Origin: CAYWKU01 sp964459325
Lineage (GTDB): Bacteria > RBG-13-61-14 > CAYWKU01
Direction of reading: 5' to 3'
Assembly: GCA_964459325.1 (NCBI GenBank)
Contig: CAYWKU010000028.1
Location: 1 to 46,110, forward strand
DNA: 46,110 nucleotides
The notes under the pieces were generated by a model. It did no database searches, had not been told where the DNA came from, and saw only the letters and a list, made by a program, of their open reading frames with translations. The position numbers and the translations under genes are program-made. Below, piece by piece: positions 1 through 9,094 of the stretch; position 1 is the stretch's first letter, and each line of letters starts with the position of its first letter.

Positions 1-37
1 GTGTCTCAAAAATGAATTATTAAAGTAAGCCCGATTC

Positions 38-153
38 CCTGAGGAGGTTGGCCGAGCCTTCGAGCCGGACGGCCTGTAAGGGACAAAACCTTCGGTTTTT
101 CCTCAGGAAATCGGCCAACTGTCCTTCTCAGGCCGTATGGCTCGAAGGGTCGG
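38..153. repeat. Long imperfect inverted repeat in a gene-free region
   Basis: Positions 52-76 and 129-153 are inverted copies that match at 22 of 25 bases, so a transcript could form a long stem with an approximately 52-nt loop. The 38-55 segment can instead pair with 111-132, which competes with the outer stem. No credible gene lies between 1 and 325; an 80-codon open frame over the repeat has no recognisable content. It could be a structured RNA, a decayed MITE or a terminator for a gene left of the window. I cannot choose between these. Confidence 0.5.
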
Positions 154-286
154 GCAAACAATTAGTGAGGCTATTTCCGGGACACAACACTAGTATCCCT
201 CTCCATCGAACTCCACGTCACCGCTGTCGCAATAAAGCAAGGCCCATACATTTATTTACTTTTATTTTTATTGTAGGGCAAATTTA

Positions 287-315
287 TTGACATTTTTGTA
301 TTTTTAAGCTAAATT
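287..315 (+). promoter_or_regulatory. Sigma-70-type promoter of the amidase-rph-rdgB group
   Basis: A perfect TTGACA (287-292) is followed by a 17-bp spacer and TAAATT (310-315). The ATG at 326 is only 10 nt beyond the -10 box, so a normal start point would leave a leader of about 3 nt. No Shine-Dalgarno sequence is visible. Confidence 0.7.
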
Positions 316-325
316 AAGCTTAATT

Positions 326-1183
326 ATGGCCATAAAACCTGCAAACAAAAGAGCGTTCGTTACAGGGATAATCTCTTCCGCCCTCGTTTTCTCACTGATT
401 CTTATTCAGCCACTTCGTTCCGAAGAGGGCGCATCCCTTCAACCCCCCGAGCCAATCGACACCGTGGTCATAGACCCCGGCCACGGAGGCCGCGACCCCG
501 GCGCCGTAGGGCCGGGGGATGTGTACGAGAAGGACGTGGTGCTCCAGGTAAGCCTGAAGGCCAAACAAAAGCTGGAAGAAAAGGGCCTCAAGGTAATCCT
601 CACCCGTGAGAAGGACGAGTTCCTGGGCCTGCAGGAGAGGGCGAAGGTAGCCAACGAAGCCGGCGGGGACATTTTCATCAGCATTCACGCCAACGCCTCC
701 CCTCACGGCGGATGGGGCTTCGAAACCTACTTTCTCAGCGCCACCGCCAGCGATGACGAGGCTCGCAAAACGGCCCACAAGGAAAACAGGGCTGTGAAGT
801 TCGAGGTCGGCGCAGGCGACCTGCCTCCTGAGATAAATTCCGACCTCGAAGCCATACTTTTCGACATGGCCCAGTCCGAATATCTGCGGGAAAGTGAAAA
901 GCTGGCCCTTACCATTCAGGACCGGCTCGATTCGCTGCTCGACAGTCCTAACCGCGGAGTTAAGCAGGCGCCCTTCCTGGTGCTGATGGGGGCGACAATG
1001 CCCGCTGTGCTGGTGGAAATCGGATTCGTCTCCAACGAAAAGGAGCTCAAGCGCCTCACCGACTCCAAAATGCAGCACAGTATCGCCGGGGCGCTTACCG
1101 ATAGCATCCAAAAATTTGTCCAGCGCAGAACCGCCCAGATGGGCCGCGGGCAACCGGAAAAAATAGTCCAATCCGGAGGCTGA
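326..1183 (+). CDS. N-acetylmuramoyl-L-alanine amidase (Amidase_3 / AmiC type)
   Basis: This 285-aa exported amidase would cleave the bond between N-acetylmuramic acid and the peptide stem in peptidoglycan, acting in the periplasm during cell separation or wall turnover. A basic start and a hydrophobic segment at about residues 10-30 look like a signal peptide or anchor. The catalytic domain follows, with the DPGHGG motif (zinc ligand His53), Glu68, the SIHAN motif (His121) and the catalytic Glu231 in VLVEIGF. There is no AMIN or LysM domain, so it is a short form. It is followed after 7 bp by rph, and a near-leaderless promoter lies just upstream. Family assignment is firm; the exact cellular role is inferred. 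Confidence 0.93.
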   Translation: MAIKPANKRAFVTGIISSALVFSLILIQPLRSEEGASLQPPEPIDTVVIDPGHGGRDPGAVGPGDVYEKDVVLQVSLKAKQKLEEKGLKVILTREKDEFLGLQERAKVANEAGGDIFISIHANASPHGGWGFETYFLSATASDDEARKTAHKENRAVKFEVGAGDLPPEINSDLEAILFDMAQSEYLRESEKLALTIQDRLDSLLDSPNRGVKQAPFLVLMGATMPAVLVEIGFVSNEKELKRLTDSKMQHSIAGALTDSIQKFVQRRTAQMGRGQPEKIVQSGG

Positions 1184-1190
1184 AACTCCC

Positions 1191-1895
1191 TTGCGTACCG
1201 ATTCCAGGGCTCCCGACCAATTGCGGCCAGTCAGCATCGAGCGCGGCTGGATGCGCACGGCGGCGGGTAGCGCTCTTATTCAAACCGGCAACACGCGGGT
1301 GCTTTGCGCCGCTTCCGTCTCCGAAAAGACCCCCGACTGGCTGGAGGCCGGGAAGGGCTGGGTAACCGCCGAGTACGGAATGCTGCCCGCCAGCACCGGC
1401 GAGCGCCGGGAAGGTTCGAGATTCAGGGCCGACAGCCGCAGCCTGGAAATAAAGCGCCTCATCGGCCGCTGCCTGCGGGCGGTCACCGACCTGGAAGCCC
1501 TGGGGTCTCGGACGATATGGGTTGATTGCGACGTCATAGAGGCCGACGGCGGCACTCGCACCGCATCGGTAACCGGGGCTTACGTGGCCCTTAACGAGGC
1601 ATTGAAAAACCTCGCCGAAAAAGGCGTTTTCGACAAAATTCCGCTTATCGATTCGGTCGCGGCGGTAAGCGCCGGGGTCGTAGGCGGCCAGGGGCTGCTG
1701 GATTTGAATTATGAAGAGGATTCGGGCGCCGAGGTGGATTTGAACGTGGCCATGACCGGCTCGGGCAGATTCGTGGAAATTCAGGGCACCGCCGAGGAGA
1801 AACCTTTCGACGAACAAGCGCTGAACAAAATGCTCGATTACGCCCGAAAGGGCATAGCCGAGCTTTCGGCGATACAGTCTGAGTGCTTGAGATAA
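1191..1895 (+). CDS. rph: Ribonuclease PH
   Basis: This 234-aa phosphate-dependent 3'-5' exoribonuclease trims tRNA 3' ends in the cytoplasm. It starts at TTG 1191; the resulting MRTDSRAPDQLRPV matches the family's conserved N-terminus (usually MRxDGR..dqLRPV), so the start is trusted despite the rare codon. Conserved stretches visible are NTRVLCAASV, the GWVTAEYGMLP motif, the Arg-rich RSLEIKRLIGR helix and the DCDVIEADGGTRTA phosphate site. Length is close to the usual 235-260 aa. It lies 7 bp after the amidase and 25 bp before rdgB, and rph-rdgB adjacency is common in bacteria. Confidence 0.96.
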   Translation: MRTDSRAPDQLRPVSIERGWMRTAAGSALIQTGNTRVLCAASVSEKTPDWLEAGKGWVTAEYGMLPASTGERREGSRFRADSRSLEIKRLIGRCLRAVTDLEALGSRTIWVDCDVIEADGGTRTASVTGAYVALNEALKNLAEKGVFDKIPLIDSVAAVSAGVVGGQGLLDLNYEEDSGAEVDLNVAMTGSGRFVEIQGTAEEKPFDEQALNKMLDYARKGIAELSAIQSECLR

Positions 1896-1902
1896 CCCTC
1901 CA

Positions 1903-1911
1903 TGCTAAAAT
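1903..1911 (+). promoter_or_regulatory. Extended -10 element before rdgB
   Basis: TGC followed by TAAAAT (1906-1911) fits an extended -10 (TGn) promoter, with no clear -35 at the right distance. It ends 9 nt before the rdgB ATG, so any transcript from it would be almost leaderless. rdgB may also be read through from rph. Confidence 0.45.
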
Positions 1912-1920
1912 ACCATACCG

Positions 1921-2526
1921 ATGAGCGATGATAGAGTTCTGGTGGCGGCCACCCGAAACCGGGGAAAACTCGCCGAAATCAACGAGATACTCGATAGCGA
2001 AGGCCTCGAGATAACCGGGCTGGACGAGTTCCCGGAGGTCGGAGAAATTCCGGAGGAAGGTAACACTTTCGAGGAAAACGCCCTTGCCAAAGCAGGAGCG
2101 GTGGTCGAAGCCACGGGCCGCCCGGCAATAGCCGACGATTCCGGCCTCGAAGTGGACGCGCTGGGAGGTACTCCCGGCGTGCATTCCGCAAGGTTCGCGG
2201 GGCCGGAGGCTTCCGACGCCGAAAACAACGCCAAGTTACTGAAAATGCTGAAAGAAGTGCCCGACGATGAAAGGAGCGCCCGGTTCGTTTGCACAATCGC
2301 GTTGCTCACTCCGGAGGGCATAAGCGAGGTGGTGAGGGGCGAGTGCGAGGGGGTTATCCTGAGAGAGTTGCGCGGCGATAAGGGCTTCGGATACGACCCC
2401 TTGTTTTATCATCCTCCGTCCGGTAAAACATTTGCCGAAATGTCGGCGGGCGAAAAGAACAGGCTCAGCCACCGCTCCAGAGCGCTAGAAGCGCTAAAGG
2501 ATGTTTTGCCCCGGCTTTTGGGATAA
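1921..2526 (+). CDS. rdgB: XTP/dITP diphosphatase (Ham1/RdgB family)
   Basis: This 201-aa house-cleaning pyrophosphatase hydrolyses dITP, XTP and ITP to monophosphates and so keeps deaminated purines out of DNA and RNA. Visible family motifs are the N-terminal ATRNRGKLAEI nucleotide-binding loop, EEGNTFEENA, the metal-site IADDSGLEVDALGG, GFGYDPLF and the C-terminal LSHRSRAL. Length is typical. It follows rph by 25 bp. The ATG has no Shine-Dalgarno sequence in front of it; instead an extended -10 box lies 9 nt upstream. Confidence 0.96.
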   Translation: MSDDRVLVAATRNRGKLAEINEILDSEGLEITGLDEFPEVGEIPEEGNTFEENALAKAGAVVEATGRPAIADDSGLEVDALGGTPGVHSARFAGPEASDAENNAKLLKMLKEVPDDERSARFVCTIALLTPEGISEVVRGECEGVILRELRGDKGFGYDPLFYHPPSGKTFAEMSAGEKNRLSHRSRALEALKDVLPRLLG

Positions 2527-2552
2527 AGTGGGCGACGGCAAGGAGGGAAATT

Positions 2553-3056
2553 ATGGAGACGGTTCCCCACAAACTCGAGGCGCTGATTAATCAGAAACTC
2601 TTGACGGCTCGGGTGATATGGCTGGGCCTGATAGTTTCCCTGCTCATTTACCTGGGACTGGGCTACTCGTTGCCCCTGACCGGAGATTTCAACTTCGGCG
2701 AAAACGCCCCGCCGATTATAGTATCCCATGTGCTGGCCGTCATTGGAATTTTATGGGCGGTGGGGGGAGTGATGGTTTACAACGAGAAGCTGCCCTTTTT
2801 CGCTAAAATACGCGGTAGCAACCCCGAAGAGGTGCTTGCGTCCTCTTTGAGCACCATGATACTGGCATGGTCGTTTTGCGAGACCGCTGGTATTGTAGGA
2901 CTGGTGATATTTTTTCTTTTCGGTGACTTTTCCACGCTCCTTTTCATGTGCATAGTGGGGGCTGCGTGCATGTTCATAGCTTTTCCGGGCAAGGGCCGAT
3001 TTGCGGAGATTCTCCGGCGGCAACTTGGCCCCGATTCCGGCATACCGCCGACGTGA
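2553..3056 (+). CDS. Small polytopic membrane protein of unknown function
   Basis: A 167-aa inner-membrane protein that I do not recognise. Four hydrophobic segments are visible at about residues 21-40, 53-75, 97-121 and 125-143, with short charged loops and a basic C-terminus. The start is supported by a strong AAGGAGG ribosome site about 8 nt before ATG 2553. Its TGA overlaps the GTG start of the next gene (GTGA at 3053-3056), so the two are probably translationally coupled. That pairing suggests a link to the GT-C/TPR protein, but no function can be claimed. Confidence 0.8.
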   Translation: METVPHKLEALINQKLLTARVIWLGLIVSLLIYLGLGYSLPLTGDFNFGENAPPIIVSHVLAVIGILWAVGGVMVYNEKLPFFAKIRGSNPEEVLASSLSTMILAWSFCETAGIVGLVIFFLFGDFSTLLFMCIVGAACMFIAFPGKGRFAEILRRQLGPDSGIPPT

Positions 3057-5050
3057 TTGATAAAGTGCGCAAGAAACTCAATTGGAATCGTGCGCTTATT
3101 TTCGCCGCGTTTTTGTTTGCGGTTGTGGCGATTCATTCCGCCTTTTTGAATAATCCCTTCGTGCATGATGATATCGGCAGCATTGTTATCAATCCGAATT
3201 TAAGCCACCTCGATGATATACCGGATTTTTTCGTTCATCCCTCCATGTTTTCATATTTTTACGCGACGGACCTTTACCGGCCTGTTCTTCTTACCACCTA
3301 TGCAGTCAATTACGCCGTAAGCGGACTAAATCCCTGGAGCTGGCGGGCCTTCAACCTGGTGCTTTTGGCCCTCAACGCTTTTCTGCTGGCGTTATTGCTC
3401 GAAAAGGGCGGCCTGGAGCGTCGTAAAAGCGTGCTCGCCGGGGCGTTGTTTTTGTTTCACCCGATATCCGGTTATTGCTTCCGCCTTGTCAGCACCCGGT
3501 CGGCGCTTTTGATGTTCATGTTTATCCTCCTGGGAGTCATAATTCATCTTAAAGCTTTCAAGTCCGGGAGGTGGCGGTATCCGCTGGTCGGACTGGCGAT
3601 TATATGTATGGCGCTGGGTCTTTTGTCGGTGTCCGCGGCCATAATTTTTCCGGCGGTGATTCTCCTGATTGAAGGCAAAAAGCTCGGAAAGAATCCGCTT
3701 ACGGTGATAAAGAGGGTTGCGCCATACGCGCTGGTGGCCGGGGCGTATCTTGTTTTCCGCAAGGCGGTGCTCGGCAGAACGCTGGGCGGAGATTACGTGC
3801 GGCCTTTTTTCGTCAACCTGGGAGTTCAGGCGAAAGCGTGGTGGTTATACCTCAAAGAAAGCCTTTATCCCTTCCGGATGGAGATTTATCCGGGCGTCGA
3901 ATCCCCGGAAAATCTCGCAATCGTGGCGTTGATACTGGCCCTGGCGGGTTTGCTCTTGTGGGTTTTCATAGGATGCAGGTGGTGGTTGAGCGAAAAGTTT
4001 TCCACTCGCGGGATTCTTCTGTTGTCGGCGCCGGTGACATACCTGCCCTATGCGTTGATACCCCTCAACGTGCCCGTGGCGTATCATCATTTTTACCCAT
4101 CCCTCGGGGCGCTGGCCGGACTGGCGGCAATGGCCGTGGAGAGAGGAGGCAGGAGATTTCTTGTGCCCGCCGGGCTGGTTCTTCTGTGCTTTGCGGCGTT
4201 GAACGTAAAGCACGACTTGCAATGGCGGAGTCAGCTCCAATGGGCGGCCAACGCCGTAAGGCAGTCGCCGGAGAGCGCCCGGTCATGGAATGAGCTGGGA
4301 CAGGCATACTACAGCAAGGAAGACTACCACAAGGCCATTATGGGATATAACATGGCCCTGCAAAGAGACAGAAGCCTTGTGGATATCTATCACAATCTTG
4401 CCGGCGCCCTGTTCCGGGCGGAAAAGTACGAGGACGCTCTCAGCGCATTGAAATACTTCAAAAAACACGGTTCCAAAACCGGAATGAGCCTTTTCGTGGA
4501 AGGCGAAATAGGCATGACCCTGGTCCGGGCGGGCAGGCCCGAAGAAGGACTTGCTTACCTCGAACGCGCGCTGGAAAAATTTCCTCACGACCCTAAGCTG
4601 TTGACGCACAAGGCCATGGCCCTCGGAGATATGGGTAAGATAAAGGAGGCGAAGAACCTCTACTCGTGGATATTCAAAAATTATTCCGGTTATCCGGAGG
4701 CCATGAAGGGCCGAATTCGCCTGGCGCTCTCAACGGGAGACACGGCCACCGCTTTCGACGTGTTGGAGGCTGCGGAAGAGGTGCACGGACTCGACCCCGA
4801 CCTGGCTCATCTTCATGCCGCAGCTTACATGCAGTACGGTCTTCCCGAAGAAGCGGTGAAAGTTTTGCAAAGGGCGAGAAAAAGGTTTCCGAATGAAATA
4901 TCCTTATGGCTACATGAGGGAAAAATATTAAGGAATACCGGAAAATACAAAGAGGCTTTAAAAACATACCGGCAAGCACTCGAGCAAAACTTTTCGACCG
5001 GCTCCAAAGAAAGGATTAAGCGCATCATCGAAAACCTGGAAAAGGAATGA
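3053..5050 (+). CDS. GT-C-like membrane protein with C-terminal TPR repeats (TMTC/O-mannosyltransferase-like)
   Basis: A 665-aa inner-membrane protein. The N-terminal approximately 400 residues hold about ten membrane helices; soon after helix 1 comes an acidic VHDDIGSI motif, the place where GT-C glycosyltransferases carry their catalytic Asp pair. The C-terminal approximately 240 residues are helical TPR repeats (for example SWNELGQAYYSKEDYHKAI). This architecture is seen in TMTC-type O-mannosyltransferases and in many uncharacterised deltaproteobacterial proteins. The frame is open upstream inside the preceding gene, but GTG 3053 overlapping that gene's TGA is the natural start. The last base of the stop overlaps possible upstream starts of corA. 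A glycosyl transfer role is inferred. Confidence 0.8.
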   Translation: MIDKVRKKLNWNRALIFAAFLFAVVAIHSAFLNNPFVHDDIGSIVINPNLSHLDDIPDFFVHPSMFSYFYATDLYRPVLLTTYAVNYAVSGLNPWSWRAFNLVLLALNAFLLALLLEKGGLERRKSVLAGALFLFHPISGYCFRLVSTRSALLMFMFILLGVIIHLKAFKSGRWRYPLVGLAIICMALGLLSVSAAIIFPAVILLIEGKKLGKNPLTVIKRVAPYALVAGAYLVFRKAVLGRTLGGDYVRPFFVNLGVQAKAWWLYLKESLYPFRMEIYPGVESPENLAIVALILALAGLLLWVFIGCRWWLSEKFSTRGILLLSAPVTYLPYALIPLNVPVAYHHFYPSLGALAGLAAMAVERGGRRFLVPAGLVLLCFAALNVKHDLQWRSQLQWAANAVRQSPESARSWNELGQAYYSKEDYHKAIMGYNMALQRDRSLVDIYHNLAGALFRAEKYEDALSALKYFKKHGSKTGMSLFVEGEIGMTLVRAGRPEEGLAYLERALEKFPHDPKLLTHKAMALGDMGKIKEAKNLYSWIFKNYSGYPEAMKGRIRLALSTGDTATAFDVLEAAEEVHGLDPDLAHLHAAAYMQYGLPEEAVKVLQRARKRFPNEISLWLHEGKILRNTGKYKEALKTYRQALEQNFSTGSKERIKRIIENLEKE

Positions 5051-5064
5051 AAAGGAGCGGCGCC

Positions 5065-6177
<1,113 letters not shown>

Positions 6178-6262
6178 TTTATTCGCCGTATTTTGACTCC
6201 GAAAATCACACTGCTTAATCCAAACTTTCAAATCCGAAACGTAGACATTAAGGGAGGCGGCA

Positions 6263-6667
6263 ATGTCGATAAAGTGGCGGGATATTTACGCTACCGGGGT
6301 GGAGGAAATAGACGAGCAACACAAGGAACTGTTCCGGCGGGTGGATGCGCTGCTCGAGGCGTGCAGGAAAGGTAAAGGTCGCGAGGAAGTGGAAGACATC
6401 ATGAAGTTCATGGAGGAGTATGTCGTAAGCCATTTCAACTCCGAAGAAAATTACATGGACAAATATGGCTACCCCGAAGCGCAAGCACACAAAAAATTAC
6501 ACGCAGAATTCACGGACAACGTCCGGCGCCTTACCGAGCGGTTCAAATCGATGGGCCCCACCCTGGGGTTCGTGGCTCAGGTCAACCCGCTGGTGGTGGA
6601 CTGGCTGCTCAAGCACGTGTGCGGCGAAGATAAAAAGTTCGCTAATTACCTGAAGGAAAGAATGTAA
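6263..6667 (+). CDS. Bacteriohemerythrin
   Basis: A 134-aa four-helix-bundle protein with a di-iron O2-binding site. All seven expected ligands are present: His20, His57, Glu61, His76, His80, His118 and Asp123. The protein is a single domain with no chemoreceptor or GGDEF fusion, so it is a stand-alone oxygen carrier, buffer or sensor, as is common in microaerophilic and anaerobic bacteria. The start is fixed by AAGGGAGG 6-8 nt upstream. It is separated from corA by 85 bp of unremarkable sequence and converges on the AGCS gene 17 bp away. Confidence 0.95.
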   Translation: MSIKWRDIYATGVEEIDEQHKELFRRVDALLEACRKGKGREEVEDIMKFMEEYVVSHFNSEENYMDKYGYPEAQAHKKLHAEFTDNVRRLTERFKSMGPTLGFVAQVNPLVVDWLLKHVCGEDKKFANYLKERM

Positions 6668-6684
6668 ACAAGCCGTCCGGCCAC

Positions 6685-8090
6685 CTACATCAACCCCTTA
6701 TTCTTACGCTCGAAGTAATCTTTCGTCATCGACAGCACCACCGGCAACAGCAGTGCGGTGGCTATCAGGTTAGGCGCCGCCATCAACCCGTTGAATATGT
6801 CGCAGAAGTTTATTATGGCGTCGAAGTACGCCGAGCCCTCGTAGGTGGCCATCAGCGCCCCGATGAAAGCCACTATTACAAAAGTCACCTTGTAGGGCGT
6901 CACCAGCTTTCTTCCGGCCAGGTATTCCGCCGATTTCTCGCCATAGTACGACCATGCCAGGGCGGTGCTGAAGGCGAAGAAGAATATGGCGATGGTCACC
7001 AGGTAGCCGCCCAACTCATGCAGGCCCAGGCTGAAAGCGTGAGCCGCCAGCGGCGCTCCCGTCAACTCGTTCCCGGCGGCGTCGAGAACTTCGGTTTTCC
7101 ACGCCCCGGTGGTGATTATAACCACGGCGGTCATCGTGCAGACCAGCAGGGTGTCGATAAACGGCCCGAGCATCGCCACCAGCCCTTCGCGCACCGGCTC
7201 CCTGGTTTTGGCGGCGGCGTGAGCTATAGGGGCCGAGCCCAGCCCGGCTTCGTTACTGAATATCCCCCGCCTGATGCCCCACGACAGGGCGAACCAAACG
7301 GTCGCTCCGGCGAACCCGCCGGTGGCGCTGGTGCCGGTGAAAGCGTCCTTGACTATCATGGCCAATGCTCCGGGCACCTCGGGGGCGTTAATGACTATCA
7401 CCGCTATCGCGCCCAGAACGTAAAGGACGAACATAAAAGGCACCACGTGGCCCACCACTTCGCCGATGCGCCTGATGCCGCCGATTATCACCAGGTATAT
7501 CAACAGGGCCAGCACCAGGCCGGTCAGCCACGGCGGAATCGCCAGGCTCCGGTAAAACTCGCTGGCCACCTGGTTTGTCTGAAAAAGGTTGGCTATCCCG
7601 AAGCTGGAAAGTATCACCGCTATCGAGAAAAATACCGCCAGCGGCTTCCATTTTCTGCCGAGACCTTTCTCGATGAAGTACAAGGGCCCGCCGCGAACGT
7701 TGCCGTCTTCTTCCACGTGGCGGTATTTCTGGGCCAACAGGCAGGTGCAGTACTTGGTGGCCATGCCGAAAAGCCCGGTTACCCACATCCAGAAGACCGC
7801 GCCGGGCCCGCCCGTCCGTATTGCCACCGCCACCCCGGCTATGTTCCCCAGCCCGATGGTGGCGCTCAGGGCCGTCGCCAGCGCCTTGAAGTGGCTCAAC
7901 GCCCCCTCTTCCTCAGGCGTGTCGTACTTGCCGGTAAGCAGGCCTATCCCGTGAGGGAAGTGCCTTATCGGATGAAACGGGTGGCGACGGAAAAGGCCAC
8001 GGCAAAAATCACCAGAAACGGCACCAGGGCGTAAGGGCTCCATATCGCGCCGCTTACCCGCCCGAGGAAATCGTTTACCACTTCAATCAT
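6685..8090 (-). CDS. AGCS-family alanine/glycine:cation symporter with an apparent frameshift
   Basis: A multi-pass Na+- or H+-coupled amino-acid importer of the AGCS (DagA/AlsT) family. The intact main frame (8043 down to 6685) contains the family signature GLGNIAGVAVAI-GGPGAVFWMWV and about ten membrane helices. Its first approximately 24 residues are unlike the family. Reading from ATG 8090, which has a GGAG ribosome site 9 nt upstream, a second frame gives a proper amphipathic start plus helix 1, ending TRFIR-stop at about 7970. Adding one G to the GG at 7970-7971 joins the frames into a continuous protein of about 468 aa reading RFIPIRHFPHG across the junction. It is either a single-base sequence error or a recent pseudogene. 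Confidence 0.88.
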
Positions 8091-8173
8091 GGGTTGACAC
8101 TCCAATCCGAAGTTAATCGAATCTATGCCAAACCTTATATAAATGTCAACCGCCTACCTATCTCGCTCGGAAC

Positions 8174-8193
8174 GCCCGGCAGGAGTGCCGGGC
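8174..8193. repeat. REP-like palindrome GCCCGGC-AGGAGT-GCCGGGC
   Basis: A perfect 7-bp stem with a 6-nt loop followed by CCTACTAT. The same stem/loop style and CCTAC tail recur at 23225-23244 and in 42549-42700, so it belongs to a dispersed palindrome family. Confidence 0.6.
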
Positions 8194-8225
8194 CTACTAT
8201 ACATATTAAACACATTGCACAACGT

Positions 8226-8289
8226 GGCAGGCGCGACCCTTGGCTGTAGCCCTATGGGCGAGGCACTCCCGTCGCGCATAGAATCTGCC
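8226..8289. repeat. Hairpin-forming inverted repeat upstream of the ccdA-like gene
   Basis: GGCAG-GCGCGAC at 8226-8237 pairs with GTCGCGC at 8271-8277 and CTGCC at 8285-8289, with a 33-nt loop that contains a smaller hairpin. The 8091-8344 region holds no gene. A possible promoter follows at once. Confidence 0.45.
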
Positions 8290-8291
8290 GG

Positions 8292-8320
8292 TTGAAAGCC
8301 ACCGCAGGCGGTGATACTGT
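8292..8320 (+). promoter_or_regulatory. Candidate promoter of the permuted ccdA gene
   Basis: TTGAAA (8292-8297), a 17-bp spacer and TACTGT (8315-8320). The predicted leader to ATG 8345 is about 18 nt. No strong Shine-Dalgarno sequence is present. Confidence 0.5.
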
Positions 8321-8344
8321 AATTTACAAGTGTAACGGACAATC

Positions 8345-9094
8345 ATGAAAAAACTCGGCATAAAGATAGCCTTTTTTATCCTCGGATTTACGCTGGTTTA
8401 TGTCCTGCTCGGGGTAAGCCTGGCCTTCGTGGGGAACTTTTTCAGAGCGAACATGGGATGGCTGTTCTCGATAGCGGGCGCGATACTGATAATTTTCGGC
8501 CTGCACGTGATGCAGGTCTTCCGCATACCCTTCCTGGAAAAGACGTGGGGCGGCATGGACAAGGCGGAGGAAGCCAAGGGCATCCTCGGGTCATTTTTCG
8601 TGGGCGTGGCCTTCGCCGTGGGATGGTCGCCCTGCACCGGCCCCATACTGGCGGCCATTCTTACCCTTGCCGCCGACCAGGGCACCGTGCTGGCGGGTGG
8701 AGTGCTGCTGCTGTTGTACTGTGCCGGGCTTGGCATTCCTTTCATGCTCACCGGACTGGCGGTGGGTAAATTCCTGAGGCTGTTTTCCCGCCTTCAGAAG
8801 CACATGCGGGTTATCGAGATAGTATCGGGCGTGTTACTGATATGTCTTGGGGCTCTCTTTCTTTCCCAGCATGTCAATTTCCTTCGCTCGTTCACCGGCG
8901 GCGCCCTGGGGATTTCCCTGGGGTGGGAAAGCGCCGCCGCCGGAACCGTGCGCAGCGGCATGAGCCTCGTGGCCATGGGCGCCGCGCTGGGGGCGGGATT
9001 CCTGAGCTTCGTCAGCCCATGCGTTCTGCCGCTGTTGCCCAGCTATATCGCCTTCATAGCCGGCGCCGAGGATATAGACGAACTTTACGCGTGA
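8345..9094 (+). CDS. ccdA: CcdA/DsbD-type thiol transporter, circularly permuted
   Basis: A 249-aa inner-membrane protein of the family that moves reducing equivalents from cytoplasmic thioredoxin to periplasmic thiols, often for cytochrome c maturation. Two redox cysteines are visible: Cys97 in GWSPCTGP and Cys226 in FVSPCVLPLLPSY. In ordinary CcdA the SPCVLPL helix is the first segment and GW(S/T)PC is in helix 4. Here the protein begins with helix 2 (FFILGFTLVYVLLG) and the SPCVLPL helix is last, after a Gly/Ala-rich linker at about 178-210. Nothing resembling a second helix 1 lies upstream, and an in-frame stop closes the frame 12 bp before the ATG. Its TGA overlaps the next ATG (TGATG). 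Confidence 0.85.
   Translation: MKKLGIKIAFFILGFTLVYVLLGVSLAFVGNFFRANMGWLFSIAGAILIIFGLHVMQVFRIPFLEKTWGGMDKAEEAKGILGSFFVGVAFAVGWSPCTGPILAAILTLAADQGTVLAGGVLLLLYCAGLGIPFMLTGLAVGKFLRLFSRLQKHMRVIEIVSGVLLICLGALFLSQHVNFLRSFTGGALGISLGWESAAAGTVRSGMSLVAMGAALGAGFLSFVSPCVLPLLPSYIAFIAGAEDIDELYA

Noticed and set aside
48..290. 80-codon open frame at the left edge
   Set aside because: It runs over a long inverted repeat and into the promoter, has no recognisable domain and no ribosome site. Treated as non-coding.
392..1258. Long minus-strand open frame over the amidase gene
   Set aside because: Antisense shadow of a high-GC gene with complete catalytic motifs; no protein-like pattern of its own.
7018..8034. 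338-codon plus-strand open frame over the AGCS gene
   Set aside because: Low-complexity, Gly/Gln/Arg-rich translation with no domain; opposite strand encodes a conserved transporter.
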